The notes beneath the pieces are model-generated. The model searched no databases. It worked only from the letters and a program-made list of their open reading frames with translations, and was not told the origin of the DNA. A stretch of DNA of 64,000 bases from Siphonodentalium dalli (taxonomy: Eukaryota > Mollusca > Scaphopoda > Gadilida > Siphonodentaliidae). Below are positions 1-11,240 of this stretch, piece by piece. The DNA is taken from contig CP136065.1 in assembly GCA_032622095.1 (NCBI GenBank), positions 213,942,151-214,006,150 of the forward strand, read 5' to 3'. Made by a program: the position numbers and the translations under genes. The first letter of the stretch is position 1. Each line of letters opens with the position of its first letter.

Positions 1-386
1 ATACGATATGTTGATAAATACACGTAATATTGATATACCGGCTTCATGTGCTCTGAAAAATACTTTCCCATGGTCATTTTCCATCTATTTTAAATTGTTC
101 TCACAGAAGTGAAACAAACGCCCTTTATTGCTATCTTACAGTGAATAGACTAACACACCATGCTGTTTTCTGTTCCATGTCATGTTCATGACATGTTGTT
201 TGTTAGGACCCAAACACCATGTTTAAAGTTGAATTTTTGTGACTTCAATGCGTCTTTCTGGGACAAATATACTGCCCGTAGAAAGGTAGTTAAAGTATTG
301 ATCGACCTATATTTCGATACCGGGACAAATTCGAAAACGAATATTATTATGTTTATTTTGAAGCGCAAACCACCAAGAGGCTTTAA
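1..386. repeat. Dispersed repeat, copy 1 of 3
   Basis: Similar sequence occurs at 23926-24364 and 45276-45658, sharing a start with a GATATACCGG word, an AACGCTCTTTATT-type word, a GTAGAAAGGTAG word and an end near GGCTTTAA. It is bounded by TTTAA-like bases and is probably a short non-autonomous transposon. The family carries AATAAAGAGCGTT on its minus strand, which includes the canonical polyadenylation hexamer. No terminal inverted repeat is clear, so the superfamily is not assigned. Confidence 0.55.
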
Positions 387-855
387 TATGTTTCGGAAGT
401 CGAAATATTTATTTCTGTTTTGTCATTTCAGGTACCAAGGACTGCTAGAATAATTAATAATTTCACAAGACGAACACATCATCAAGTAGATTATTGCTTT
501 AGCTCTTGGGGTGTTATTTGTGTCACACTTCCCCATGTTAATTTACACTGAAGAATATTAGAGATAGTGTTATAATTATGATGGTCAAATGGGACTTTAT
601 TAAAGTCACATAAATCATTCTCAACTCAATATGTCTTTGATCAACATGGAAATGATCAATTAATATAGAAAATAATTTAAGGCCGGTTGTCTTTCTAAAT
701 TATAATAATGATGATATTTCTTCAGTCACGGGAAATGAATTTCCCTCATGAACTTCACATATGGTATCATTGACTCCACCCGTGAAACAATTATATTTTC
801 CAGGTACCTGAAACTGCAATGCTAAAGATTCTTCGAGATTAAATAATGTGCTTAA

Positions 856-1265
856 AGGCCCACTTAATTTTCGAACACTCAGATCACATTATATAAAATA
901 TATGCCATATTATATACCATTTGAAAGAGTAAGTTCCACAACATTGTATTATCAACTTATCCGGTTCAATTAACTGTGAATATGTTGTTTTTGTTGAGGT
1001 ACCGACGTATTTTCTGTGATTATCATTGTTTCTGCAAAGTCATATGTTCAATGGAAGGGGAATACCTCTATATATTAGTTTGAATTATGTTGCATTCTGA
1101 GTGCAAGAAGGGGGAAATGTTTCTATGATCTTCTAAGACACAGACGTTCCAAATGGTGATGAATTATAGTATTTTAATCATATTTTATGTGATATATTGT
1201 TATTAAAACCGTACATCAATCCACTATAGAATGAATAATCGGTGACTTGAAAATTAAATGGGCCT
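856..1265. mobile_element. TTAA-flanked MITE, family 2, copy 1
   Basis: A 410-bp element with TTAA on both sides (852-855 and 1266-1269) and matching inverted ends, AGGCCCACTTAATTTTC on the left and the reverse complement of AAAATTAAATGGGCCT on the right. The same element lies at 26471-26866 in the equivalent position of the duplicated block, and partial copies lie near 6625-6775 and 27095-27310. TTAA duplication is known for the piggyBac and Kolobok superfamilies; ends starting AGG resemble Kolobok. It has no coding capacity. Confidence 0.75.
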
Positions 1266-1302
1266 TTAATAGTTCCACAAATGATTTAATTCTTATCGAG
1301 CT

Positions 1303-1535
1303 AATAATAAGGAGACTAATGAGATCCCACCCACCCCCCCCCCCCCCCATCCCGCCACCCATAGTATCTTATGCGCCACAGGCGCCCGTATAGAGGCTAC
1401 TGCCCACATAAATAATAAGGAGACTAATGAGATCCCACCCACCCCCCCCCCCCCATCCCGCCACCCATAGTATCTTATGCGCCACAGGCGCCCGTATAGA
1501 GGCTACTGCCCACATAAATAATAAGGAGACTAATG
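1303..1535. repeat. Tandem duplication of a 106-108 bp unit
   Basis: Two nearly identical units (1303-1410 and 1411-1516) and the first 19 bases of a third. Each contains a run of 13 or more C residues followed by a GCGCCACAGGCGCC palindrome. The units differ mainly in the length of the C run. The array lies in a stretch that is absent from the second copy of the segmental duplication. Confidence 0.85.
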
Positions 1536-2281
1536 TAGAAATGTGCATGTCTTTTTCTCAACTGATTCGTTAAATGAAGTCTTTGCTATTTCTAGTTTAG
1601 TAGAATTGACAATACGAGATGCTATTAAACAGACCTTATATACTCAAAAGTTATCGATAATTCCTGTTATTTAAGTTATAACATAGAGGTGAGATAAATG
1701 CTCTTTGGTTCCATCAAATCAGGAATATATATCCTGACCAATGACCGCGGGGGGTGACAGATAATGATGCACACTGGTTACGATAACGATTCACCCTGGT
1801 TATTTGCAGAAAAACTGTTACATGTGGTCCCGGTAAATATATGTGAATAGTGCACTATTTGAAGATTATAGAGCATCGATACTTTTCCAATTTCTTCAGA
1901 AGAGATTTCGCTAGAAGAGGATAGCGTTGAATTTTCGTCAAATAATACCTTGATATTATATTTATTGATAGATTTCTCTCAATTTCGCGACATTCGCACG
2001 AACATAGTGAAACTAGAAGCCACTTGATAACACAATCTGGTATTTTAAGCATAATATGTTAAGACAAATGCGTGTTTGGTCTATTCCTGACATGGCATGA
2101 ATAAAGTGGTGGGTGTCACACTCCTGTTTGAAAAATGCAAAACACAGCTGATAATGTACGGTAAGTTTCATAAAAGTAAGAATTACGCGAATATTGGAAT
2201 TTTGTGTTTTATCGGCCTACATTATATCGTCCCTACTAAATTCTTGTTGAAAAGGGACACGGTAATTCAGGATACAAATTA
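1536..2281. other. Non-coding, no recognised gene
   Basis: Part of the block that interrupts the duplicated region in this copy only. Short frames on both strands have no recognisable domain and no convincing splice context. I see nothing else in it. Confidence 0.5.
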
Positions 2282-2285
2282 TTAA

Positions 2286-2682
2286 AGGCACGGTTGGCCT
2301 TAATTGTCGTTATCATAAAGACCTACTATATTATACCTAAGCAAGAGTCTGATTGTGTTACAGAACACAGCACAATGCTACTGGCTAATTACACCCAAAT
2401 GGCATAAACGCTCTTTATTAGCTCCCTATCAGGAATTCACCAACAAAGAACGCTCTTTATGTTTACCATCATAATATAAACAAACACAAGGAAAGTAACT
2501 TTTTATGCTTTTGTTTACATAACAATGGTCAAACATATGACAATAACATACTGTTTATGCGATATTTCTTATTTGTATACGGACAAAGTCTGTCTACATT
2601 TTGATGTTCTTTCTGTTTGTGGCGGTTTTTGACGTGTGGAAATATTTTCACAGGATACCCACCGCCAAGGCCAACCGTACCT
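2286..2682. mobile_element. TTAA-flanked MITE, family 1, copy 1
   Basis: A 397-bp element between TTAA at 2282-2285 and TTAA at 2683-2686. Its ends are inverted copies, AGGCACGGTTGGCCTT on the left and AAGGCCAACCGTACCT on the right. It is homologous, in opposite orientation, to 23430-23924 and to the element broken by a hAT insertion at 24821-26466. Inside are AACGCTCTTTAT words (AATAAAGAGCGTT on the other strand). It is non-autonomous and Kolobok- or piggyBac-like by target site. Confidence 0.75.
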
Positions 2683-3707
2683 TTAACAATTCGGAACTTT
2701 GTGTTGTGCTTGTTTAGAATAATATTGTTTAAAATTACATGTAATATTTGATATATAATGGCTGTTGGTTGGTAAAATTATTGATTCACAAGCTGCAAGC
2801 AGGTTGCAAAGTAATTGCAGAACTTTCAGTTGAAATTGCAGAACTTTCTTTTGACATTTGGGAACATTGAAATCCAATGTAAGTACGGAAGCGTATAAGG
2901 GGTATGGTAAAACAAAATAAAGACATGTTTTTTTACCTCCAAATTCCAAATTTCGACTTTATAATATATATATTTTTTTTTTTACTTTTTATCTCAGAAT
3001 TTTCAACATTTTGATTTTAAAATTCATAATTTAGACTTTAAAAACATGAACACACACACATGAAGTAATTCAAAAAAACGTATAGAAAGATCTAAGGAAA
3101 ACAATGAGTTTGACAAAGGACAAGCACAACACAAATGGGTAGGAACACGACGAAAGTGGAAATACAATTCGGAAATCTCGAATAAAAACAAAAGCAGAGA
3201 CAACTATCAAAAGTATTAAAACCGACTCTAACCTAATTACAGTTAATGGAACTTGAAAACGTAATCTTGTTTTGGTAAATATTTCTGAACACACACGCAT
3301 CGAACAGATGCTAAAAATGGAGATTGGGCGAAAATCAAATGTACCATCAAAGAAATGACAAAAAATAGCCACGAGGAAATACTCTCCTTCTATTATAGGA
3401 TTGGGATAAAAATAAAGGACAAACCGCGACAAATAAAATTAATAATACAAATCTCTAAATAACAGAAATAAACAAACTCAAGAAAAGAGGTGAAAGAAAA
3501 AAGATAGACAATTTTCCTGGAAAAAGTACCGAATATACAGGAAAGAAATAATTGATTATGACATAAGTGAAGGGCAATTGATCCGTTTCTAAATAAAGAT
3601 GATGATGACATCAAGTTATTAACATATAAGCATTAAACAGTTATATTAGCAGGGTCACATATCACATAAATATTGTATTCATGTATTCTACCGCGCCGCT
3701 GACTTAC

Positions 3708-3993
3708 CGATCAAAACAAATCTTGGCAAACCGATATCCCTGACCAGACCTCCCGAGGTTTCACAAGATCCATCCTTGGAATCGAATGAGTACGTACAAC
3801 AGTTCGGGTCATCACTGCAGACTAAAGCACAACCGATCTTACTAACAGAATGCTTTACACTCCCTTGGCTAACTGTGTTGCTCAGTGAGTCGGGGTACAC
3901 ACGAAAAAACTTTCCGGCCAGCATCGTAGAAAGCACAACCATTGGTAGCATGAGTATCAAAGAAACAAGTTTCAACCAGTGATAGAGCGCCAT
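3708..3993 (-). CDS. Gene C, first exon: hydrophobic N-terminus plus PAN/apple-like module
   Basis: A 286-nt exon (95 codons plus one base) that starts at an ATG conserved in all three paralogues and ends at a consensus GTAAG donor in phase 1. Residues from about 8 to 27 are strongly hydrophobic and form a signal peptide or signal anchor. They are followed by a cysteine cluster (C-x3-C, CC, C) typical of PAN/apple folds, around SDDPNCCTYSFDS. The exon differs from that of gene B at about 12 of 95 residues. The downstream lectin exons would lie to the left of the window, so their presence is unknown. An in-frame upstream extension is shared with gene B, so a longer N-terminus is possible; the inner ATG is chosen because gene A has no upstream in-frame ATG before a stop. 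Confidence 0.75.
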
Positions 3994-4183
3994 CGCGCTG
4001 CTGGTTGTTCTCAACCCTCCGATTGCTTCCCTGGGAATATAAATCTCAGTGAGTGCATCGACCGAATTCGCAGAAGATTTATTGGTTACACACTGGTAGG
4101 TTTTTAAAAGAAAATATGGATGAGTGTATTGTATCGACAATATACAGGCGGGTAGACCTGTCTCCTGCTGTAATATGATGTTG

Positions 4184-4192
4184 TTATATATA
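4184..4192 (-). promoter_or_regulatory. Candidate TATA box of gene C
   Basis: The minus strand reads TATATATAA here, about 190 bp upstream of the gene C ATG. The same word occurs at 28247-28255, at the same distance from the gene B ATG, within nearly identical flanks. Because the whole region is a recent duplication, conservation alone proves little. Confidence 0.35.
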
Positions 4193-4589
4193 TCGACTAT
4201 ATAATCCCCGCCTTAAACATGGGATAATATCATTGTGATTGACATACAACTTTGAGCAATGTACTACACAGAGCATGTATATTGTATATGTTAGGTGACA
4301 GATGACAATCAACAAAACAAATAAGAACACAAGGGTTGCACATCAAAGATGGCCTCGTTGAGTGTTTTTTTTTTGCATAAAAGAGTGAATCTTGTCGAAA
4401 CGGATTGTTCAAATCATCGTTGTCGCGATATTTCAATTAGAACAATCAGAATGTATATTGCTTTATCCAGCTAATTGTCTCAAAATAATTTAGAAATACA
4501 TGTAGAAAAAACCGAGAGCCACATATAACTCAAGTAAATCATAAATGGACAAACATGGTTACTGTGCTAACTATGGTGGCTGGTTTGCG

Positions 4590-5456
4590 CCAAGCATATT
4601 TATTTACTATCTTGCATGTTAGCTATCTTGCAGCCGCATGTTACTATCTTGCACCTGGCCGGGGCAGTCGATAGCGTTTTGGGGCTTAGAATACGTCCTT
4701 TTCGAGGGGAGAGCGGCTCATCGAAAAATCTGACACATCTAAAATTATGAGCATCGTAAATCATATAGAAATAATACCTCAATATAAACCGATAGGCGGG
4801 CGGGGCAATGTCAAGCATTCGGGGTATAGAATAATTTATGTTTCAGATGAGTGGGGAGATCGAGTGGGCTTCATCTAGAAATGGGACACTGATATGACCG
4901 TCGCAAATCATATAGGAATAATACCTTGTTCCTAAAATGTGTTGGCGGGGCAATGCAAAACGTTTGGGTTCAGAATCAGTCATGTTTCTGGACTGCGGAA
5001 CAGTTTCCAAAACATTTCGTAGTTTTTTTTAACATCTCCCATTTGTTGTTGAAAAGACGTATGTGTTTTTAGGTCCCTGTGATTTTGTAGCATCTCTATT
5101 CAAATTTACAAAACACTTAAATACCCATTCCAGAGGAGCAGATGTGGGAGATTTTCAGACACGTCTATATATTGGTATAAACTATCTGACGTCACGAGAT
5201 CGGGAATCGAAGTTCCAGAACCCAAACCCTACACCCATCGGTCAAAATACGGGAAGGTACTTCGAAAAGACCAGCGGACCCCACTTGAAATCTTAAACGC
5301 TCTTTATAGTCACGCTGAATCCCACACCAGTTGGGCCTAACATGGGACTAGACCATATATTGTGAGGCGGCATTTAAATGTACAAGATAGTAACTTGAAG
5401 CTGTAAGATTGTAACTTGCAGGTGCTAGATAGTAACTTGCTGTTGCAAGTAAATAC
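4590..5456. mobile_element. Inverted-repeat element with subterminal ACTATCTTGCA words
   Basis: Both ends carry several copies of a word like TTACTATCTTGCA, pointing inward on the left (4600-4655) and as the reverse complement on the right (5380-5450). The element interrupts the segmental duplication: the flanking sequence resumes at about 5463 and matches 28697 onward, where the element is absent. Repeated subterminal words resemble the transposase-binding arrays of DNA transposons. No transposase frame is visible. Confidence 0.55.
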
Positions 5457-5616
5457 AAAAAATGCTACAAACTTAGGTTTGGAAAGCGATCGCAAGATCC
5501 AGATACCATGCATGCAAATATGACTATCACCGTTAATTTTTTTTTTCTGTGGAGATCAGAGTCCACGTCGGCGTTCATTAAGTCCTAAGATTGTAATAGT
5601 GTTATTTTCCAAGTTA

Positions 5617-5712
5617 AACCAAGGTGAATGTACCGTGGTTAACCAAAGTGAATGTACCGTGGTAAACCATGGCAGATGTACCACGGTTAACTGTGGTAAT
5701 TGTCCCGCATTT
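5617..5712. repeat. Short repeats built on GTACCGTGGTTAACC
   Basis: Two direct units and an inverted unit of about 22 bp (GAATGTACCGTGG and its complement). Related words reappear at 6088-6345 in both directions (GTACCTTGGTT, TACCATGGTTTACCG), so this may be the margin of one degenerate element. The rest of 5581-6620 shows no gene. Confidence 0.5.
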
Positions 5713-6624
5713 TAATATATGTACATGTATATGTACAATGTATTTATGGAGTCACTAGGTGTGACCACTCAGAAATGTGTGCCTTACTTGGTCTAAATAC
5801 CACATTTTACTACGTGTAATTGGTAATACAATTATCATCAATATCACAGCTTACTATAATTGTAATCCTCAGTACACAAATATACCCAAAATACTTCATC
5901 CAATTTTGTTTACATAACAAGGTTCATCGTACATTCGATTGATCCAATCACCCAATTTACAGTTCTCAGTTGTATTCATGGTAATTATTTCAAGACAGAT
6001 ACACTTTTGAATGAAATAACTGGAAGATGATAAATTAACCGAAGTCATGATGGAAGGTCTTATTTCTCAGTCCTATGGTTTTGGAACACCTTGGTTAACA
6101 CCAAAGCTCACGGTGTACCACGCATTTCAGTATATGTACCTTGGTTCACACCACATCTCGACACATTATATCACTGTATTCCAATGCGTTCAGTATATGT
6201 ACCTTGGTTTACCGGTCATCGCATGATGTCCAATAATGAACATGCACCATTCATGGTATACAAAGGATTATAAGGAATGTACCATGGTTTACCGTGGTAC
6301 ACACATGGGGTCTAAACCATGACTCGTGGTATACCAAGGTTGTTGACTATGCACTATATGATTTACCACAGTACTCACCATACTGTATTGTTGGCATGAA
6401 ATAAAACCAAACATAGATATATTCCACCAGGATATAGAACAGCTGTGGCCCAGAAGTGTCCACCAAGTGATATAGATGATCAGATTCACCCCAATATTTC
6501 CCCCCGTTGTAAACCCAGAATGCATCAGAATACAAACTAAGAAATAGAGTTATTCCCCTTCCATTGAGAATAATAGACTTTGAAGTACACTCTGGATAAA
6601 TATTAAGCACATAACACACATCGG

Positions 6625-6775
6625 GAGCTTAAGCAAAACAACATTTTCAGTTTATTCGACCGGATAAGTTGATAATACAATGTTTTGGAGCTTCCTATTT
6701 CAAATGGTATATATATACTATGGAATTTGTTTTATATAAAGTGATCTGATCATTCGAAAATTAATTGGGCCTTGA
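6625..6775. mobile_element. Partial family-2 MITE, inverted
   Basis: This reads as the reverse complement of the left part of the element at 856-1265, including a CGGATAAGTTGATAATACAA stretch that matches 950-970 and an end near AAAATTAATTGGGCCTT. The other half is missing. Confidence 0.55.
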
Positions 6776-7568
6776 ACTTTCGCGCTTTGAGCGACTTCTA
6801 ATCTTCATGCCTCCAATATGAAATTTGATTGTAATTTCTCAATTTTGTCACGTTCCGATTAAAAACCTTGTGCAACTCACAACAAACGTTGCTACAATCA
6901 AAATTAGCTGGTAACAAACGTGTTCGAAATGGATGATATGAGAATAATCGGCCGACACACGTGTACCATTCTCGCTACACATTGTTCTCCAGTTAATCTG
7001 TCTTTTTTAAATCGACATTTGTCCGAGTCACTGGGTTTGCTTTGTTGTTCATTCGAGCCTTTTGATCTCTCCATTTATGGTTTCACAGCCAAACCTGAAT
7101 TGACTTTCAGTGTACTAATTTGGAAGAATGAGAAACGATATCCACATATTTGTCTATCCATTTGTTTTGAAGTTATGTCCCTTATGAAATCAATATATAC
7201 CAAAGTGGAATGGCACATCTGTTTGTGTGTGTGGGGGGGGGGGGTGGGTAAGGCATGACTGGCGCTGGATCTGGTCTCTTATCATCAAAGCATGCATATT
7301 ATTTCGACTATCATCTTTGCAGACAAAGAGCCTCCAATTAATTCGTCGCCGTTAACACCCGACTCACTATCCTATTTTCTTATAAAACATTGACCATCAT
7401 AAATACGTGGAATACAATGTCGTCAGTAATATGCATTGTTACAATTCTATTCTATAGGTTTGTTAGTGACATTCGAAGAGTCTAAACAATTTAAAACCCA
7501 CTTGCCAACATTGTTGCCAAATTAATGGGTTTTTTTTACCAACTATTTTAGCAAATTTAGCAATAGAC
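6776..7568. other. Non-coding stretch, no gene recognised
   Basis: A frame at 6920-7258 on the plus strand has no domain resemblance, no supported splice sites and ends in a G-rich tract. I see nothing else. Confidence 0.4.
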
Positions 7569-8200
7569 CAAGTCCTCTCGGACCATAGCTTGGGGTATCG
7601 GTTGAGTTGATGCCGTTTTGGACCGAATCTCGTCCCGTTATTCTTCTATAACATACTTCAATTGAAAAGACGTCCTGCCTTTACACGCGGAGCCCGGGAA
7701 TCCATGTGAACCATTGTAAGTGATTAATCATCTGACATATGTCCGCGATTAATCGGTCTTCTAAATGATATATCATTTACCGTGATAGAAATGGTAAAGA
7801 TATACGATCGTTTAATATATTGTTTACATACATTTTCTGATAGCGCGACAAATCGAAATTACTTGTAAGTCTCCTTGCTTTGACATTCAACGGATCTCTG
7901 TTATACACATATTTGATATCAATGTGTTTGGGAAAGGATCGTATGTCATTACTTTACCATTTCTATCACGGTAAATGATAAATCATTTAGAAGACCGACT
8001 AATCGCGGACATATGTCAGATGATTAATCACTTATGGATATTGTCCAGTTGACCTAAACTGAAGACGTACAAGCAAGATAACTCCCGTCCACGATTATGG
8101 GCGTAAAGTCTGTTATAGAAGATTAACGGGGCGGGAATCGGTCCAAAAAAAAAACATTAACCCAACCGATATTCATAGCTTTTGTGCACCGAGAAAACTT
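7569..8200. mobile_element. Foldback element of about 630 bp
   Basis: Two inverted arms enclose a short centre. The inner arms (7707-7810 and 7938-8035) are nearly perfect complements and share a CCATTTCTATCACGGTAAAT core. The outer arms (7569-7690 and 8050-8200) are more diverged but in register. No coding sequence is seen. The structure is a MITE or foldback transposon; target-site duplications were not resolved. Confidence 0.7.
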
Positions 8201-8321
8201 GATCTAATTTAGAACGTGGCATCGGGAACTCTTGGCGCGGTGAACTTGTTTGTCACCGTTCTTCGAGACCTTCCTGTTTGCATAAATCGTGTCCGTCTGA
8301 CTTCCTGACATTGCGGGAAAC

Positions 8322-8414
8322 GGAAAGGCGTGCTGACTTCCTCTGGGATCGGGGAAAGGCGTGCTGACTTCCTCTGGGATCAGGGAAAGGCGTGCTGACT
8401 TCCTCTGGGACCGG
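8322..8414. repeat. Three tandem 31-bp units
   Basis: Units starting at 8322, 8353 and 8384 each begin GGAAAGGCGTGCTGACTTCC and differ by one or two bases. They lie in a GC-richer island (about 8210-8570). The period is not a multiple of three, so the frames across it are probably not coding. Confidence 0.85.
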
Positions 8415-9048
8415 GGAACATAAGAATACTAAGTGCACGTTCTTGAGATGGAACCTAACGAGGACAACTTCGGTAAATCGATCGCGGGACCATGGAATGT
8501 ACGCACGCCATTGTGTCCCTTGCCCGTTCAAGTGCGGCAGTACTATTCTAGATGAACCCAGCGTTTGCAATTAATTCTGAGTTCACTTTGACTGTATGTA
8601 CTGGCAAAGAACATAAATCATGTACATAAATCGATATTTATGAAAATAATAATTTATCAAATAGTTCTATAATTATAGATATATTAACTGTACTATAATA
8701 TACATATTGATATAATATGAGAGGACTTTATGGAATTTCTTCCATAATTATCATAAAAGGGCTGACACAGAACTATCTTCAAAGATGTCTATCTCTTTCT
8801 AGCACCATTTTCTATAACAACAACACCATTTCTAGGAAACTCGTTTTAAAGGCACTTTAGCACTGATGTTACCAAACAAACTCACGAGAAAGATCTGGTG
8901 TTACAAATATTTAACATAAACGACAAATGTTCATTCACAGTGTAGTGCTATTCTAAATAAAAATAACACATAAACTGTCCCGATTCATAGAAAATAATTC
9001 ATATAACTATATATTTCCTGGTGACTGTTTTCCCTGACTCATCTATCT

Positions 9049-9585
9049 GCCATATATTTTGAGACTTCCGTATATGTGTATATCCTTTATAGACTCGAAA
9101 ATGGCTTGACCGATTGAGCCCAATCTTGCTATCTAAGGGTAAAGAGCCACGAGAAGTGCCATCGCACCGTGAAATTTGTTATGCATGGTCTCGGGACGGG
9201 GAATATTTTTGTCCACCCAACATGACCTTGAAACGGGTACCCGCAAATGATAGCATGCTGTCGGCGTGCCTGTACGGGGTTACCTTGACAAAAAAAAATT
9301 AATGGATCGACCAAAGCCATAGGACCAATCCCGCCAGTGGCGGGCTAATCTGCTAGTCTACCATATATTTTGAGACTTCCGTATATATATGTGTCCTCTA
9401 TAGACTCGAAAACGGCTTTACCTATTGAGCCCAAACTTCCTATCTAAGGGTACAAAACCACGATAAGTGTCATCGCACCATTCGCGAGTTCGTGCGACCA
9501 CTCATTCACCCTTCAAATGCCACCGTAATGGGGATTGATGGGTTAAATACTTGCCGAAATTTTAGAGTTACTTCGCCTACATTAT
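9049..9585. repeat. Dispersed repeat family X, tandem pair
   Basis: A module starting CATATATTTTGAGACTTCCG occurs at 9049 and again at 9358, each followed by a CTCGAAAA-x-GGCTT stretch. The same module recurs at about 11037 and in weaker form at 12332. Between modules lies a segment ending CCCGCCAGTGGCGGGCTAAT that serves as an empty site for the element inserted at 10532. The frames across it are shadows of the repeat. Confidence 0.7.
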
Positions 9586-10231
9586 ACAGCAACATGTGAT
9601 GGCAGAATTCGCGTTTCTGATGTTACCAAGTTTTCTCCACTCGATTCTCTTAAAATGCACCCTAATCGGTCAAACTGTTTCGATAATTCTATCTAAATAC
9701 ATCTTAGCTATTATTCGGATCAGCTCTCCCCATCGAAAAATTGATAGTTGGACCAAAACGACACTTGAGAAAAGTTTGTTTACAATATCAACGTATTGAA
9801 TACGTGGAGCTAATCGTCGGCTAATCGGCTAATCGTCGGCTAATCGTCGGCTAATCGTAAAATACACACAAATATGTCTTAAAGTGCAGACTAATTCACC
9901 AAAATTAGGCGAATTGTATAAGGAATGTGTAGGTATAAGCTGCCATGTATATATCATTCCCCAAATGCTTCAATATCATGACAATCTATTAGTTATTATA
10001 AAAAACCTTTTATACCTAAGAGCGCAAACATACTATATTATCATCGTATGCTATTTCGCTGAAACTGGGCCGATCGTTCAATGTAACATAATTATGTTTG
10101 TCCTGAACTAATGTATGCGAAGAACGATTGTTAAGTTGATATATGAACTATCCATGTCCTGTGAAGACTTATCATAACAAATTTAATGTTAACACACGCG
10201 CATCTTAAAAACATCGAGACGAAATTTCGTA

Positions 10232-11240
10232 CTTAGGGCTTCCAAGGGACGGGGAATATTTTCGTCCGGTCAGTTTGTCCGCATGAGGTGACCTTGACCT
10301 TGAAACGGTACCCACAAATGACCTTGGGCGATATCTCGGTCGTCAGCGGTGACATCGACGTGAAATGTGTTATGTATGGTCAACTCGGGACGGGTTATTT
10401 TGTCCACCCAAAATAACCTTAAAACGGGTACCCGCAAATGATAGCATGCTGTCGGCGTGCCTGTACGGGGTTACCTTGAAAAACAAAAAATAATGGATCG
10501 ACCAAAGCCATGGGACCAATCCCGCCAGTGGCGCTGATGGGGTCATTGTCACAAGGCTTCGGTCACATTCGTAGCCAGCTTTTTAAATCGATCACAAATG
10601 TAGCCAGCTTTTCTACGGCGATCACATTTGTAGCCAGCTTTTCATATTCATGCAGCCTCAATGAACAAGATTATATTAGGTTAGTCTCATTTTTCTGAGT
10701 TGATGAATGAAAAACAACCTAAATTTTAATTTGATATTAGTTCATCTAATAACCTGAGGTTTCCGATCAATGTCGTTAGATGCTCGAATTATATTCCATT
10801 ATAAGTTGATAAACAAAGTCAGTTTTGGAGCATGACGTCGATATTTTAGTCACGAACGCGATGACGTCATATTTCGCGCCACATAAATCATGGAATTAGA
10901 AAAGCTGGCTACGAATGTGATCGCCACAGAAAAGCTGGCTACATTTGTGATCGATTTAAAAAGCTGGCTACGAATGTGACCGAAGCCTTGTGACAATGAC
11001 CCCATCGGCGCCAGTGGCGAGCTAGTCTGCTAGTCTACTATATATTTTGAGACTTCCGTATATATGTGCGCTATATACTCGAGAACTGCTGGGCCGATTG
11101 AACCCAAACTTGCTGTGTAAGGGTCAAAATCCACAGGCAGTACACTCGGACCATTCGCGAGCCCGTGCGATCACTCCTTCATCCTTCAACTGCCACCGTA
11201 ATGGGAATTGATGGGTTAATCGCGTGATAATTAATGAGCG
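10232..11240. repeat. Dispersed repeat family X, second copy, interrupted
   Basis: It matches the 9180-9580 region on both sides of a 479-bp insertion (10532-11010). The left part ends in the CCCGCCAGTGGCG stretch and the right part resumes with CCAGTGGCGAGCTAGTCTGC and the CATATATTTTGAG-type module. Confidence 0.7.
10532..11010. mobile_element. Inverted-repeat DNA transposon with 7-9 bp target duplication
   Basis: The ends are inverted (CGCTGATGGGG on the left and the complement of CCCCATCGGCG on the right) and about 110 bp of each arm is complementary, each with three AGCTGGCTAC-type words spaced by GATCACA words. CCAGTGG flanks both sides; the exact length is ambiguous between 7 and 9 bp. 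The related uninterrupted site at 9334-9350 shows the pre-insertion state. The arms surround about 250 bp of non-coding DNA, so the element is non-autonomous, and the duplication size suggests a hAT-like relative. Confidence 0.7.

Larger units (their letters stand above)
1..5580. repeat. Segmental duplication, copy 1 (gene C side)
   Basis: This stretch aligns by eye, in the same orientation and order, with about 23930-28790. The shared landmarks are the opening repeat, the TTAA element at 856, the sequence around 3060-3660, the 286-nt first exon, its upstream TATA region and a tail near 5463-5530 that matches 28697-28770. Copy-specific differences are large insertions: 1303-3050 and about 4590-5456 occur only here, and 24821-26466 only in the other copy. 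The duplication therefore predates those insertions and postdates the element at 856. Confidence 0.8.

Noticed and set aside
3688-4140. Longer N-terminus for gene C starting at 4140
   Set aside because: The upstream part is not conserved in gene A, where no in-frame ATG exists upstream; the inner ATG is conserved in all three genes.
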